A stretch of 64,000 bases of DNA from Silvibacterium bohemicum. GTDB taxonomy: Bacteria > Acidobacteriota > Terriglobia > Terriglobales > Acidobacteriaceae. The notes beneath the pieces were generated by a model. The model worked only from the letters and a program-made list of their open reading frames with translations, had not been told where the DNA came from and searched no databases. Made by a program: the position numbers and the translations under genes. The DNA lies in NCBI RefSeq assembly GCF_001006305.1, contig NZ_LBHJ01000007.1, positions 1 to 64,000 on the forward strand, written 5' to 3'. Shown in pieces: positions 54,697-62,988 of this stretch (positions within the stretch are counted from its first letter, which is position 1; each line of letters starts with the position of its first letter).

Positions 54697-55673
54697 GCGG
54701 TTATTGGTCGGGTCGCAACTATGACGGAAATGACGGGAGAGACGGCGCATCTTTCGCGCCACGTTCCGCGGCCGTACCCCGCCTATCACCCGAGCGTCGA
54801 CCTGCTCCGCTCTTCCCTGAGTGCGCCAACCTGGCCTGTGCAGGCGGCCGGCTTCGCCTGTGGCGCAACCGTCGCACACCGGTCATTGAAGGCGGATGGG
54901 TATGCAGCCCCGCTTGCGCCCTCGACCGGATGCGGGCCGCCGTGCGCCGCGAGTTTCAGGGGCATGCGGGTATTACGAGTCACACCCATCGTGTTCCTTT
55001 GGGGCTGATGCTGCTGCGCCAGGGTTGGATTGACCATGCGCAGTTAAAGCGCGCGCTGCATGCCCAGAGAGAAGGCGATCCCCAGCGCATCGGAGAATGG
55101 TTGATGCAGCACTGCGGCCTGTCCGAACAGCATGTTACTCAGGCCCTGAGCCTGCAGTGGAACTGTCCGGTATTTTCCGGCGAGCCCGATCCGCGGCTGT
55201 TTGAGAACTCTCCCATTCCGCGCATTTTGCTCGAGGCTTTCGGTGTAATTCCGTTGCGCTTCTCGACCAGCGGAGCGCTTTATCTGGCCGGGGAAGACCG
55301 GGTCGACCATGTTCTGTCTCTAGCCGTGGAACGGATGACCGGGCAGACAGTGGAGGCGGGATTGCTGAGCGGCTCCGACTTTTGCCGTCAACGGGAGCGC
55401 ATGCTGGTGGCCAACTTTTCCCGCATTCGATTGATGGAGGCAGCCAGCGCGGACGCCCTCGCCGCAGCCTTGGCAGGATTGGTCGAGAAACTGCAGCCGG
55501 TCGAATGCAGGTTGGTCCGCGTTCATCAATTCCTGTGGCTCAAGATGTGGCGTCCCGCGAGCCACGGTCCTTCCCATGCGCCCGTAGCGGGAATACGATC
55601 TTCGAATCTGCTTCGCCGCAGCGCATCGGAAGACGTGGTCTGCTCCCTCGTGCCCTTTGCCGCCGCATCCTAA
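54684..55673 (+). CDS. MshEN-like protein with N-terminal cysteine pairs
   Basis: The 329-residue protein has two cysteine pairs in the N-terminal third (residues about 48-78: C-x4-C and WVCSPAC), probably a zinc finger. The central region (about 106-165: GLMLLRQGWIDHAQLKRALH, QREGDPQRIGEWLMQHCGLS, EQHVTQALSLQWNCPVF) follows the MshEN pattern of GspE/PilB-type N-terminal domains, which bind cyclic di-GMP. No ATPase domain follows. It overlaps the FliN-like gene by 13 bases and precedes flgF by 200, so it is probably co-transcribed with the switch genes. Its role is unknown; a cyclic di-GMP input to the motor is possible. Confidence 0.7.
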   Translation: MPLLGGYWSGRNYDGNDGRDGASFAPRSAAVPRLSPERRPAPLFPECANLACAGGRLRLWRNRRTPVIEGGWVCSPACALDRMRAAVRREFQGHAGITSHTHRVPLGLMLLRQGWIDHAQLKRALHAQREGDPQRIGEWLMQHCGLSEQHVTQALSLQWNCPVFSGEPDPRLFENSPIPRILLEAFGVIPLRFSTSGALYLAGEDRVDHVLSLAVERMTGQTVEAGLLSGSDFCRQRERMLVANFSRIRLMEAASADALAAALAGLVEKLQPVECRLVRVHQFLWLKMWRPASHGPSHAPVAGIRSSNLLRRSASEDVVCSLVPFAAAS

Positions 55674-55839
55674 GTCGGGTCAACGTAGAAAACAGATCAA
55701 TCCGGAATCAATTTTGACCTGCGTAAGCTAAATCCGATCACACTCTTCTGGTCGTCTTATACCTGGCCGCTTCATGCCTGGCTGCTCCAATCCTGACCAA
55801 TTCAACCCTGAGTGTTTCTTAAGATTCATCCCGCTCCTT

Positions 55840-55855
55840 TGGTTCGACTCTTGCT
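55840..55855 (+). promoter_or_regulatory. sigma-54 promoter upstream of flgF
   Basis: TGGTTCGACTCTTGCT aligns with the sigma-54 consensus TGGCACG-N4-TTGCW at all but two positions, with GG and GC separated by the required ten bases. Transcription would start near 55866, 16 bases before the flgF ATG, leaving room for CGGAG. The sigma-54 activator at 33206 is the natural partner. Confidence 0.6.
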
Positions 55856-55881
55856 TCTTTATCAACCGAACGGAGTGAACC

Positions 55882-56616
55882 ATGGGCAGCGGCTATTACG
55901 CAGCTTTTTCCGGCCTGTTGGCGCGCAGCGAGGCGCTCGACTCGGCGGCTAGCAACCTCTCGAACTCCGGTACGAAGGGTTTTCGTGCGGAGAGAGAATA
56001 TTTTCGCAGCGCCATCATGGGACCCGATGCCCTCAACTCCCAGCTCAATCGCACCATCAATGATTTCGGCGTTCTGGGAGGCAATCGGCTGGACCTCGGC
56101 CAGGGTGCGCTCGTGCCCACAGGCAATCCTCTGGACTTGGCCATCGAGGGCCAGGGCTTTTTCGCGATACAGACCGGAGCCGGCATCCGCTATACCCGCG
56201 ACGGCCAGTTTCAGCGCACCGCAGACGGAAGCCTGGTCACTGCGCACGGCGATCCGGTCCTGAACACGCAGAACCAGCCGATCCGCGTCCCGACCGGCGA
56301 TGTGGCGATCAGCTCCGATGGAGTGGTGTCGATCGCGGGAGCCGCCGTATCCACCCTGGGCCTGTGGAAATTTGCTTCCGCTGATGCGCTCAGCCCGGAG
56401 GGAGTGGATCGCTACACAGTTACTGCCGAAACCAAACCGATCGCTGCGACGCCCGCGGTACACCAGGGCTCTGTCGAAGGATCGAATCAGGACGTGATTC
56501 AAGGCACGCTGCAGCTGGTCCTGGTGCAGCGCCAGGCGGAGATGATGCAAAAGGCTCTCACCGTCTTCAACAACGATTTCGACAAGTCGGCCAGCGAGGA
56601 CCTGCCCAAGGTTTAG
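55882..56616 (+). CDS. flgF: flagellar rod protein FlgF
   Basis: The 244-residue protein has the rod N-terminus (YYAAFSGLLARSEALDSAAS, LSNSGTKGFRAEREYF), the D1 loop (NPLDLAIEGQGFFAIQTGAG, YTRDGQFQRTADGSLVT) and the C-terminal helix (QGTLQLVLVQRQAEMMQKAL). It forms part of the proximal rod under FlgG. First gene of the unit after the sigma-54 promoter. Confidence 0.92.
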   Translation: MGSGYYAAFSGLLARSEALDSAASNLSNSGTKGFRAEREYFRSAIMGPDALNSQLNRTINDFGVLGGNRLDLGQGALVPTGNPLDLAIEGQGFFAIQTGAGIRYTRDGQFQRTADGSLVTAHGDPVLNTQNQPIRVPTGDVAISSDGVVSIAGAAVSTLGLWKFASADALSPEGVDRYTVTAETKPIAATPAVHQGSVEGSNQDVIQGTLQLVLVQRQAEMMQKALTVFNNDFDKSASEDLPKV

Positions 56617-56691
56617 CACCGCGGACGGCAAGAACGGACAATTTCCGAGAGCAGATACCACCTGAGAACGATACGACCGAGGGAGATAAAA

Positions 56692-57480
56692 ATGATCCGA
56701 GCTCTTTACACGGCCGCCAGTGGCATGAGCGCGCAGCAGCTGAACCTCGATACCATCGCCAACAACCTGGCCAACTCTTCGACCGTCGGCTTTCGACAGC
56801 GCGCCCTGCAGTTTCAGGACATGATCTATCAGAATCTGGTCACACCCGGCGCGGCGCAAAGCCAGCAGACAGTATCGGCGGGCTTGCAGATCGGCCTCGG
56901 AACCAAGTCCGCCGCCACCGAGATCATCATGACTCAGGGGGACATGAACCAGACGAACAATCCCTATGATCTGGCCATTCAGGGCAGCGGCTTCTTCCAG
57001 GTCCAGCGTCCCGACGGCACGATTGCCTATACTCGCGCCGGGAACTTCTTCCTCAACGATCAGGGTACGATCGTCGACCCTCAGGGCGACCAGCTGATAC
57101 CCGCCGTCACCATCCCGCCGACGGCTACGGCCATCACCATCACCCAGTATGGCGTGGTCAACGCCACCCTGCCCGGCCAGCAGAATCCTCAACAGCTCGG
57201 TCAGCTCCAGCTGGCCACCTTTGCAAATCCCGGCGGCCTGGAGAGCATAGGATCGAACCTGCTCGCCGCCACCCTCTCCTCGGGCGACGCCGTACTGGGC
57301 AATCCGGGCGGGAATGAAGGTCTGGGGACCCTTCAGCAGGGCTACCTCGAAAACTCGAATGTGGACGTGGTGGGGGCCTTCGTGCAAATGGTGCTGGCCC
57401 AGCGTGCCTATGAGAGCAATTCCAAGGTCATCCGCGCTGCCGATGACATGTACAGCCAGGTTAACAACATGGTCCGCTGA
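56692..57480 (+). CDS. flgG: flagellar distal rod protein FlgG
   Basis: The 262-residue protein begins IRALYTAASGMSAQQLNLDT, the FlgG signature, with the usual NPYDLAIQGSGFFQVQRPDG and YTRAGNFFLNDQG elements and the C-terminal VVGAFVQMVLAQRAYESNSK helix. GAGGGAG lies upstream of the ATG. It forms the distal rod that crosses the peptidoglycan. Confidence 0.96.
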   Translation: MIRALYTAASGMSAQQLNLDTIANNLANSSTVGFRQRALQFQDMIYQNLVTPGAAQSQQTVSAGLQIGLGTKSAATEIIMTQGDMNQTNNPYDLAIQGSGFFQVQRPDGTIAYTRAGNFFLNDQGTIVDPQGDQLIPAVTIPPTATAITITQYGVVNATLPGQQNPQQLGQLQLATFANPGGLESIGSNLLAATLSSGDAVLGNPGGNEGLGTLQQGYLENSNVDVVGAFVQMVLAQRAYESNSKVIRAADDMYSQVNNMVR

Positions 57481-57504
57481 TAGCCCGCTGATCGGAGTCT
57501 GTCG

Positions 57505-58182
57505 ATGAAAAGTCTTGCCCGAAGATCACCCCGGATATGTCGATCGATTCTGCTGCTTTCCCTCTCCTGCTCCGGCAGTTTCATTGCTCTAGCTACTGAG
57601 TGCTCCGCGCGACCTCTCACAACTTCACCGGATGGCCCCGCCATGCGGCCGCTATCCAATCACTACGCTGTTGATCACTATCTTTTCGACTCCGTGCTCA
57701 AGCGCTCCTGGGCTGTGCTCGTCGATTGCCGCCATCCGGAACGGCCGCCGTCGCTGGTGCCGGTCTCTAATTACCTCCCGGCCGGGAAGTGGTCCGCGAA
57801 TTCTAAAGAGCCTTTGGATTCTAAAAGCGCTATAGATGACAACAGCGCACGAGCTTCCGTCGCCGATTCGTTGTCATCCCCGATCTGGGTCGTCGCTGGC
57901 TCATCGGTCCGCGTCTGGAGCGGTGAAGAAAACGAAGGCCATCTGGAGCTCTCCGGCATCGCCACCCGCTCTGCACCCTTAGGACAAGAGGTGACCGTCC
58001 GTGTAGCGGCGCTGACAGAAGGATCGGCAGGCGTGCTTCTGCGAGGCATCGTTCGTAACACCTACTCCGTAGAACTCCTCCCCAGCGTTCCCGGCTGGAG
58101 CCCGAGAGTAACCCAGGAACGAGTAGACAATGGGGCCGGAAACCGCGCCGGGAGACAGGCAGGCCAATGGAAGGATCAGTAG
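57505..58182 (+). CDS. flgA: flagellar P-ring chaperone FlgA
   Basis: The 225-residue protein has an N-terminal signal segment (residues 10-30, ILLLSLSCSGSFIALA). The C-terminal domain (about 145-205: VRVWSGEENEGHLELSGIAT, APLGQEVTVRVAALTEGSAG, GIVRNTYSVELL) is the SAF-like FlgA fold. The middle is not conserved. It is a periplasmic chaperone for FlgI, and flgI follows two genes downstream. Confidence 0.85.
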   Translation: MKSLARRSPRICRSILLLSLSCSGSFIALATECSARPLTTSPDGPAMRPLSNHYAVDHYLFDSVLKRSWAVLVDCRHPERPPSLVPVSNYLPAGKWSANSKEPLDSKSAIDDNSARASVADSLSSPIWVVAGSSVRVWSGEENEGHLELSGIATRSAPLGQEVTVRVAALTEGSAGVLLRGIVRNTYSVELLPSVPGWSPRVTQERVDNGAGNRAGRQAGQWKDQ

Positions 58183-58967
58183 TGGCTGCCATCGAAAGCG
58201 TATTTCTGCCGGTGGGGCGGACATCGCGGCGAACGGGTTTGCACCCGCGCCGGCGTATCGCGCCTTGTCTCGCGATCCTCCTCATACTTGTTTGCAGCGG
58301 ATCTCCGGGATGGTCGCAGAAGCCGGCGAAAAAAGCGGTTCCGAAAACGACTCCGCCCGACGAGGCTTTGAACGCCTACATCGCCCGGGTTCATGCGGAG
58401 AATGCCGCATCTGTCGCCACCCCCGGCTCGATCTGGATCGCGGAGGGACGAATGACCAGGTTGACGAGCGACCTCAAGGCCTCGCGCCTGCACGATCCCA
58501 TTGCCATCGTCATCTCCGAGAGCCTGACCGCCTCAACCGATGGAACGGTGAAAAACTCGCGCGCCTCGAATGCCAGCTCGCAGGTATCGGCCCTCTTCGG
58601 CAAATTTGGCGGCGGCAATGCTTTGAATAACTTGCTTAATCAGAGTTCAAGCTCCGGATTAAATGCCCAGGGGCAATCTGTCACGGATTCAAGCCTGAGT
58701 ACGACCTTGGGCGGCGAGGTCATCGATGTGCTGCCGAACGGCATGCTGGTGATCCAGGCGGTGCGCCAGGTCTCGTTCAGCCAGCAGACCCAGCTGATCC
58801 GGCTGCGCGGACTTGTGCGTCCGGACGACGTAAGCGCTCAGAACCAAGTTCTCTCGACCACCATCACCGATCTCGAGCTTGAGGTGGTCGGCAAGGGCAT
58901 CATCAACGACTACACCTATCGCCAGAATCCCGTAGTGCGCTTCCTGGAGAAGATTCTGGTTTTCTAA
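58167..58967 (+). CDS. flgH: flagellar L-ring protein FlgH
   Basis: The 266-residue protein has a hydrophobic leader around residues 34-52 (LAILLILVCSGSPGWS). FlgH is normally a lipoprotein, but the residue before the cysteine is V rather than the usual G/A/S, so lipidation is doubtful. The rest fits FlgH: SIWIAEGRMTRLTSDLKASR, IAIVISESLTASTDGTVKNS, VIDVLPNGMLVIQAVRQVSF, IRLRGLVRPDDVSAQNQVLS. It forms the outer-membrane ring. Confidence 0.92.
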   Translation: MEGSVVAAIESVFLPVGRTSRRTGLHPRRRIAPCLAILLILVCSGSPGWSQKPAKKAVPKTTPPDEALNAYIARVHAENAASVATPGSIWIAEGRMTRLTSDLKASRLHDPIAIVISESLTASTDGTVKNSRASNASSQVSALFGKFGGGNALNNLLNQSSSSGLNAQGQSVTDSSLSTTLGGEVIDVLPNGMLVIQAVRQVSFSQQTQLIRLRGLVRPDDVSAQNQVLSTTITDLELEVVGKGIINDYTYRQNPVVRFLEKILVF

Positions 58968-58993
58968 CTGATCGAGTGACTCTGGAAGACGTT

Positions 58994-60292
58994 ATGCAAA
59001 GAAATTCAATACCGTCCGCCCCCAATGCTCGCTGCGCCTTCATGCTGCTTGCCGGCTTCTTTCTGGCGTCCGGCATCTCTGAGGCGCAGCCCGCCGTTGC
59101 TTATCCAGCCGCAGTTCCCCCCTCCCACGCCCCAAAGGCAGCGGCACCCGGCGCTCTGGTTTCGAGAGGTCAAGTTAATGGTGTCCCCATCTTGGGAGTC
59201 GCTCTTCCTTCGCAAGCCTTTCCGCGGACCGAATCGTCTGCACCCTCCCGGCTGGCCCGGGTAAAGGACATTGCCAGCATCGAGGGCATTCGCGACAACC
59301 AGCTGGTGGGATATGGGATCGTGGTTGGATTGCGCGGCACCGGCGACAGCTCGCAGACCGTCTTTCCCATCCAGACACTGATCACTACGTTGCAGCGCAT
59401 GGGGGTAACGCTTCCTCAGAATTCCACAACCGCTTCGCTCCAGGTGCGCAATATGGCTGCCGTTTTTCTGGCCGCGACCCTGCCGCCCTTTGCCCGCCCG
59501 GGCAACCGCCTGGATGTGACCATCTCGTCGGCCGGCGACGCGCGCAGCATCGAGGGCGGCCTCTTGCTGATGGCGGCGCTCTATGGTCCCGATGGACAGA
59601 TCTACGCCGAAGCTCAGGGGCCGCTGGTGCTGGGCGGTTACTCGGTGACCAGCAACGGCAGCAGCCGGTCGCTGAATCACCCCACCACCGGCCGCATCCC
59701 CTCCGGAGCCATCGTGGAGCGCGCCGTGCCACTCGATCTGGCCCACATGCGTCATCTCTCCTTGCTGCTCAACGATCCTGACTTTCGCACCGCGGAGATG
59801 ATGGCCGCAGCCGTCAACCACCAGCTGCATCGCGAAGTGGGACATGCCGTGGACAGCCGGAGGATCGAGATCGAAGCCCGGGATTACGAGGACATTCCCG
59901 AGCTGCTGGCCGAGATCGAAGCGGTCGAAGTCGATGTCTATCCGCGGGCCAAAGTGGTGGTCAATGAGCGAACCGGAACCGTGGTAATTGGAGGCGACGT
60001 GCGCCTACAGCCGGTATCGATTCTGCACGGCGGCCTCTCGGTCAATGTGGTCAGCGAGTTTCAGGTCTCGCAGCCCAACCCCTTCGGCCAGGGAACGACT
60101 CAGGTAGTGCAGCAGACCACCCTTCAGACCCAGGACAAGCCAGTCAACCGCATCGAGCTGCGCTCCGGCGCGACCGTCGACGACCTGGTGCAGAACCTGC
60201 AGCAGATTGGTGCCACGGCCCGGGATGTGATCTCGATTCTGCAGGCCATGAAGGAGGCCGGAGCCCTCGAAGCCGACCTTGAAGTGATGTAA
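58994..60292 (+). CDS. flgI: flagellar P-ring protein FlgI
   Basis: Read from ATG 58994 (GGAAG upstream), 432 residues with a signal peptide (residues 10-35, MLLAGFFLASGISEA). Diagnostic segments are RVKDIASIEGIRDNQLVGYG, VVGLRGTGDSSQTVFPIQTL, LTTLQRMGV-like TLQRMGVTLP and a C-terminal VDDLVQNLQQIGATARDVIS. It forms the ring in the peptidoglycan layer. The presence of FlgH and FlgI confirms a diderm cell envelope. Confidence 0.95.
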   Translation: MQRNSIPSAPNARCAFMLLAGFFLASGISEAQPAVAYPAAVPPSHAPKAAAPGALVSRGQVNGVPILGVALPSQAFPRTESSAPSRLARVKDIASIEGIRDNQLVGYGIVVGLRGTGDSSQTVFPIQTLITTLQRMGVTLPQNSTTASLQVRNMAAVFLAATLPPFARPGNRLDVTISSAGDARSIEGGLLLMAALYGPDGQIYAEAQGPLVLGGYSVTSNGSSRSLNHPTTGRIPSGAIVERAVPLDLAHMRHLSLLLNDPDFRTAEMMAAAVNHQLHREVGHAVDSRRIEIEARDYEDIPELLAEIEAVEVDVYPRAKVVVNERTGTVVIGGDVRLQPVSILHGGLSVNVVSEFQVSQPNPFGQGTTQVVQQTTLQTQDKPVNRIELRSGATVDDLVQNLQQIGATARDVISILQAMKEAGALEADLEVM

Positions 60293-60344
60293 CAGAGCTA
60301 ATGTGACAGAAGTGATGGGATAAATGTGATGGAGGTGATGTGCG

Positions 60345-60683
60345 ATGGACGTGTCTCCGTTGAACGCCTTAGCCCCTGGAGCGGGCGACTCTCTGAGTCC
60401 GCGTCTGAAGTCGGCGGCTCATGAATTCGAGGCCAGCCTCATGCAGGAATTTCTGAAGCCCTTACAGCACGACTCGCTTTTTTCGAGCTCCGATGCCGCA
60501 GGATTCAAGGCAGAGGATGATGACGAAGATGCGGGAAGCGGCGGTGCGCTGATGAGCTTCGGCACGCAGGCCATGGCCAGGGCCATCTCCGAACGCGGAG
60601 GCTTCGGTATCGCCACCAAGATACTGGATCATTTCCGGACAGCAGCCGGCTCCGATCATCGCGGCAGTGCGACTAAGTTGTGA
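60345..60683 (+). CDS. flgJ: rod-cap/rod-binding protein FlgJ, N-terminal domain only
   Basis: The 112-residue product has the FlgJ N-terminal region (LKSAAHEFEASLMQEFLKPL ... GGALMSFGTQAMARAISERG, GFGIATKILDHF) and stops there. The muramidase domain of enterobacterial FlgJ is absent, as in many other groups where a separate enzyme cuts the wall. GTGATG-rich leader just upstream (60300-60345). The ATG is after GATGTGC-type sequence with weak binding site. Confidence 0.88.
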   Translation: MDVSPLNALAPGAGDSLSPRLKSAAHEFEASLMQEFLKPLQHDSLFSSSDAAGFKAEDDDEDAGSGGALMSFGTQAMARAISERGGFGIATKILDHFRTAAGSDHRGSATKL

Positions 60684-60711
60684 GAACAGAAACAAATCGC
60701 GATTCCATTAC

Positions 60712-60738
60712 TAAAGTGCCCTTAATCATTGCCGATTG
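60712..60738 (+). promoter_or_regulatory. sigma-28 (FliA) promoter upstream of flgM
   Basis: TAAAGTGC, an 11-base spacer and GCCGATTG match the FliA consensus TAAAGTTT-N11-GCCGATAA at 12 of 16 positions, with exact spacing. Transcription would start near 60745, 16 bases before the flgM ATG. It makes flgM-flgN-flgK-flgL a class 3 unit. Confidence 0.75.
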
Positions 60739-60760
60739 AGTAAGTAAGAGGAAGAACGGC

Positions 60761-61078
60761 ATGAACATTTCAGGTGGAATCGAGCGCGCTCCGCAGACAC
60801 TCGAAGCTTTTCAGACAGTTCCAGCAGCGTCAACGACAGAAACGGCATCGACCGCGGCGAGGACCACGGCATCGCAGCCCGCTGCGGCGGAATCGGCCAT
60901 CGATCAGGCGCACCTAAGCGCGGCAGCCAACATCATGAGTCAGGCGGCCGGTCAGACGGATGTGCGTATGGACAAAGTGGCGTCGGTGCAGGCCGCGCTT
61001 GCCAGTGGAAGTTATCAGGTAAGCTCCGCACAGGTAGCTGGCAAGCTGATCGATCAAATGCTGGGAGAAGGCAAGTGA
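60761..61078 (+). CDS. flgM: anti-sigma-28 factor FlgM
   Basis: The 105-residue product has a disordered N-terminus rich in A, S and T, and the FlgM C-terminal binding helices (DKVASVQAALASGSYQVSSA, VAGKLIDQML). It holds FliA inactive until it is exported through the finished hook. It lies directly after a FliA-type promoter, giving negative feedback. AGAGGAAG precedes the ATG. Confidence 0.9.
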   Translation: MNISGGIERAPQTLEAFQTVPAASTTETASTAARTTASQPAAAESAIDQAHLSAAANIMSQAAGQTDVRMDKVASVQAALASGSYQVSSAQVAGKLIDQMLGEGK

Positions 61079-61461
61079 TGCAGGCCACGCAATGTATGAA
61101 ATGCAGCAATCAGGCTGAACAGCCGGACACGCTGGCAGAGGAAAGCACGAACAAAGATACGAAAGAAAATACAAATACAGATACGAATCTGGCTTTGCTT
61201 CTGCGAAACGTCATCGACGCACTGACGCAAAGCGACGCCGAACGCCTGCAGCAACTGTCGCTCTCGATCGTAGATGGGACGTCGCTGTCCACTGGCTCTG
61301 CACTGGCCGAGGTTCAGTCACTGCATCGGCTGCTGGGAGCGCTCCTGCAAGAATCGCGGCGAAATCTGCGGGTCTGGCGGCGGGCGTCGGGAATGCACAG
61401 CCGCGAATTCTGTAGCCGTCAATCCTATAGCCGTGAATTTTATAGACCGTTTTACCGGTAA
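61078..61461 (+). CDS. flgN: FlgN-like export chaperone
   Basis: The 127-residue product begins at ATG overlapping the flgM stop; GTG at 61075 is an alternative. The middle (LALLLRNVIDALTQSDAERL, GSALAEVQSLHRLLGALLQE) looks like the helical FlgN bundle that escorts FlgK and FlgL, the two genes that follow. Sequence conservation is weak, so position carries much of the case. The last 20 residues repeat SREF-type motifs, encoded by imperfect 17- to 18-base repeats. Confidence 0.7.
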   Translation: MQATQCMKCSNQAEQPDTLAEESTNKDTKENTNTDTNLALLLRNVIDALTQSDAERLQQLSLSIVDGTSLSTGSALAEVQSLHRLLGALLQESRRNLRVWRRASGMHSREFCSRQSYSREFYRPFYR

Positions 61462-61499
61462 TTCCAACTTCTGGTTGCGTCTCGCGCGAAGGGAGACTT

Positions 61500-62924
61500 A
61501 TGGCAGCACTCAGCATGGCGTTCGGCATTGCCACGGGAGCTTTGGAAGCGGATCAGGCCGCTCTGAACATCGTCTCAAACAACGTCGCCAATGCCAATAC
61601 CCCCGGCTACACCCGGGAGGTCGCCGTCTTTCAGGAAAACGATCCCGTCACCATTGATGGACAGAGCTACGGCGACGGAGTTGGCATCCCGGCAAATGTC
61701 TCGCAGCGCGACAACGTGCTCAACCAGGAGCTCCAGCAGCAGAATCAGAACGTGAGCGCATCGGCTGCGCGGCTAAGCGCTCTCGATCAAGTTCAAACCG
61801 TCTTCAATCAGGCGACGAACGCCAACTCCAGCAGCTCGACCGATGCCACCAACGGCATCAGCCAGGACCTGAGCAACTTCTTCGATTCGCTGACCTCCCT
61901 CGAATCGAACCCTTCTGATCCATCTTTGCGCGAGGGCGTGCTTTCGAGCGCCACAACCCTGGCCAGCGACTTTCAGAGCGCCTCTTCGCAGCTCACCGCG
62001 CAGCAAAGCGCGCTCGATCAGCAGACCGCTTCTGTGGTTTCGCAGATCAACTCGCTGTCGCAGTCCATTGCGCAGCTGAACCAGGAGATTCAATCGAGAA
62101 GCCCGCACGCCGATGCCGGAACCCTCGAGGATCAGCGCCAGCAGGATATCTTGCAGCTGTCATCGCTGGTCGGCGTTCACCAGATCCAGACCGAGAACAA
62201 CGGCCTGAGCATCACCACCTCGAGCGGTGCGCTGCTAGTCTCGCAGAACACATCGTATGCACTGACCGCCGGCCCTCTGAATGGGTCGACGCATGTCTAC
62301 GACTCGGAAGGCAACGACATCACTTCTTCTCTGACCTCCGGCGGAGGGCAAATCGGCGGCGTGTTGACGGCCCGAAATCAAGATATTCCTCAGATACTGA
62401 GCGCCCTCGACACCCTGGCCTATGACTTCGGAACGCAGGTGAATACGGTGAACGAGGCCGGCTCCGACGTCAATGGCAATACTGGAACTGCGATCTTCAA
62501 TCTGCCTTCGACGGCGGCCGGGGCGTCGGCGGCGATCTCCGTAGCCCTCACCAGCCCTTCGCAGATTGCCGCTGCCGCGGCGGGACAGGGGTCATCGAAC
62601 GACACCAATCTTCTCGCGATGGCCAACCTCGCCAGTAAGACCGTCATCGCCGGATCAACGCCCACTGATTACTATTCGTCGTTCGTTGCCTCGCTGGGAA
62701 CGCTCGTCTCCGACGTTACGACGCAGAACACCGCCCAGCAGGCCTCTCTCACCCAGCTCCAGTCCCAGGTGAACTCTCTCAGCGCCGTCGACCTCAATGA
62801 AGAAGCGGCATCGCTCGAAACCTTCGAGCAATCGTACGAGGCCGCCTCCCGAATCTTTACCACGCTGGACTTGGTAATGACGTCTGCGCTCAACCTCGGC
62901 GTTCAGACCACATATTCCAGCTAG
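61500..62924 (+). CDS. flgK: hook-filament junction protein FlgK
   Basis: The 474-residue protein starts with the rod/hook signature (MAFGIATGALEADQAALNIV, SNNVANANTPGYTREVAVFQ), has a long variable middle and ends with the family helix (NLEEASLE-like DLNEEAASLETFEQSYEAAS, RIFTTLDLVM). It forms the first junction zone between hook and filament. Co-transcribed with flgM under FliA. Confidence 0.93.
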   Translation: MAALSMAFGIATGALEADQAALNIVSNNVANANTPGYTREVAVFQENDPVTIDGQSYGDGVGIPANVSQRDNVLNQELQQQNQNVSASAARLSALDQVQTVFNQATNANSSSSTDATNGISQDLSNFFDSLTSLESNPSDPSLREGVLSSATTLASDFQSASSQLTAQQSALDQQTASVVSQINSLSQSIAQLNQEIQSRSPHADAGTLEDQRQQDILQLSSLVGVHQIQTENNGLSITTSSGALLVSQNTSYALTAGPLNGSTHVYDSEGNDITSSLTSGGGQIGGVLTARNQDIPQILSALDTLAYDFGTQVNTVNEAGSDVNGNTGTAIFNLPSTAAGASAAISVALTSPSQIAAAAAGQGSSNDTNLLAMANLASKTVIAGSTPTDYYSSFVASLGTLVSDVTTQNTAQQASLTQLQSQVNSLSAVDLNEEAASLETFEQSYEAASRIFTTLDLVMTSALNLGVQTTYSS

Positions 62925-62988
62925 CGGCGGGAGATGGAAAGAGTCTCGGGAAAATTACTAGATGAAATCCCCGAAGGAGATCAGGTTC

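Noticed and set aside
55819-57387. 522-codon open frame on the minus strand
   Set aside because: It is antisense to flgF and flgG, has no start signal and no domain; long antisense frames are common in GC-rich coding DNA.
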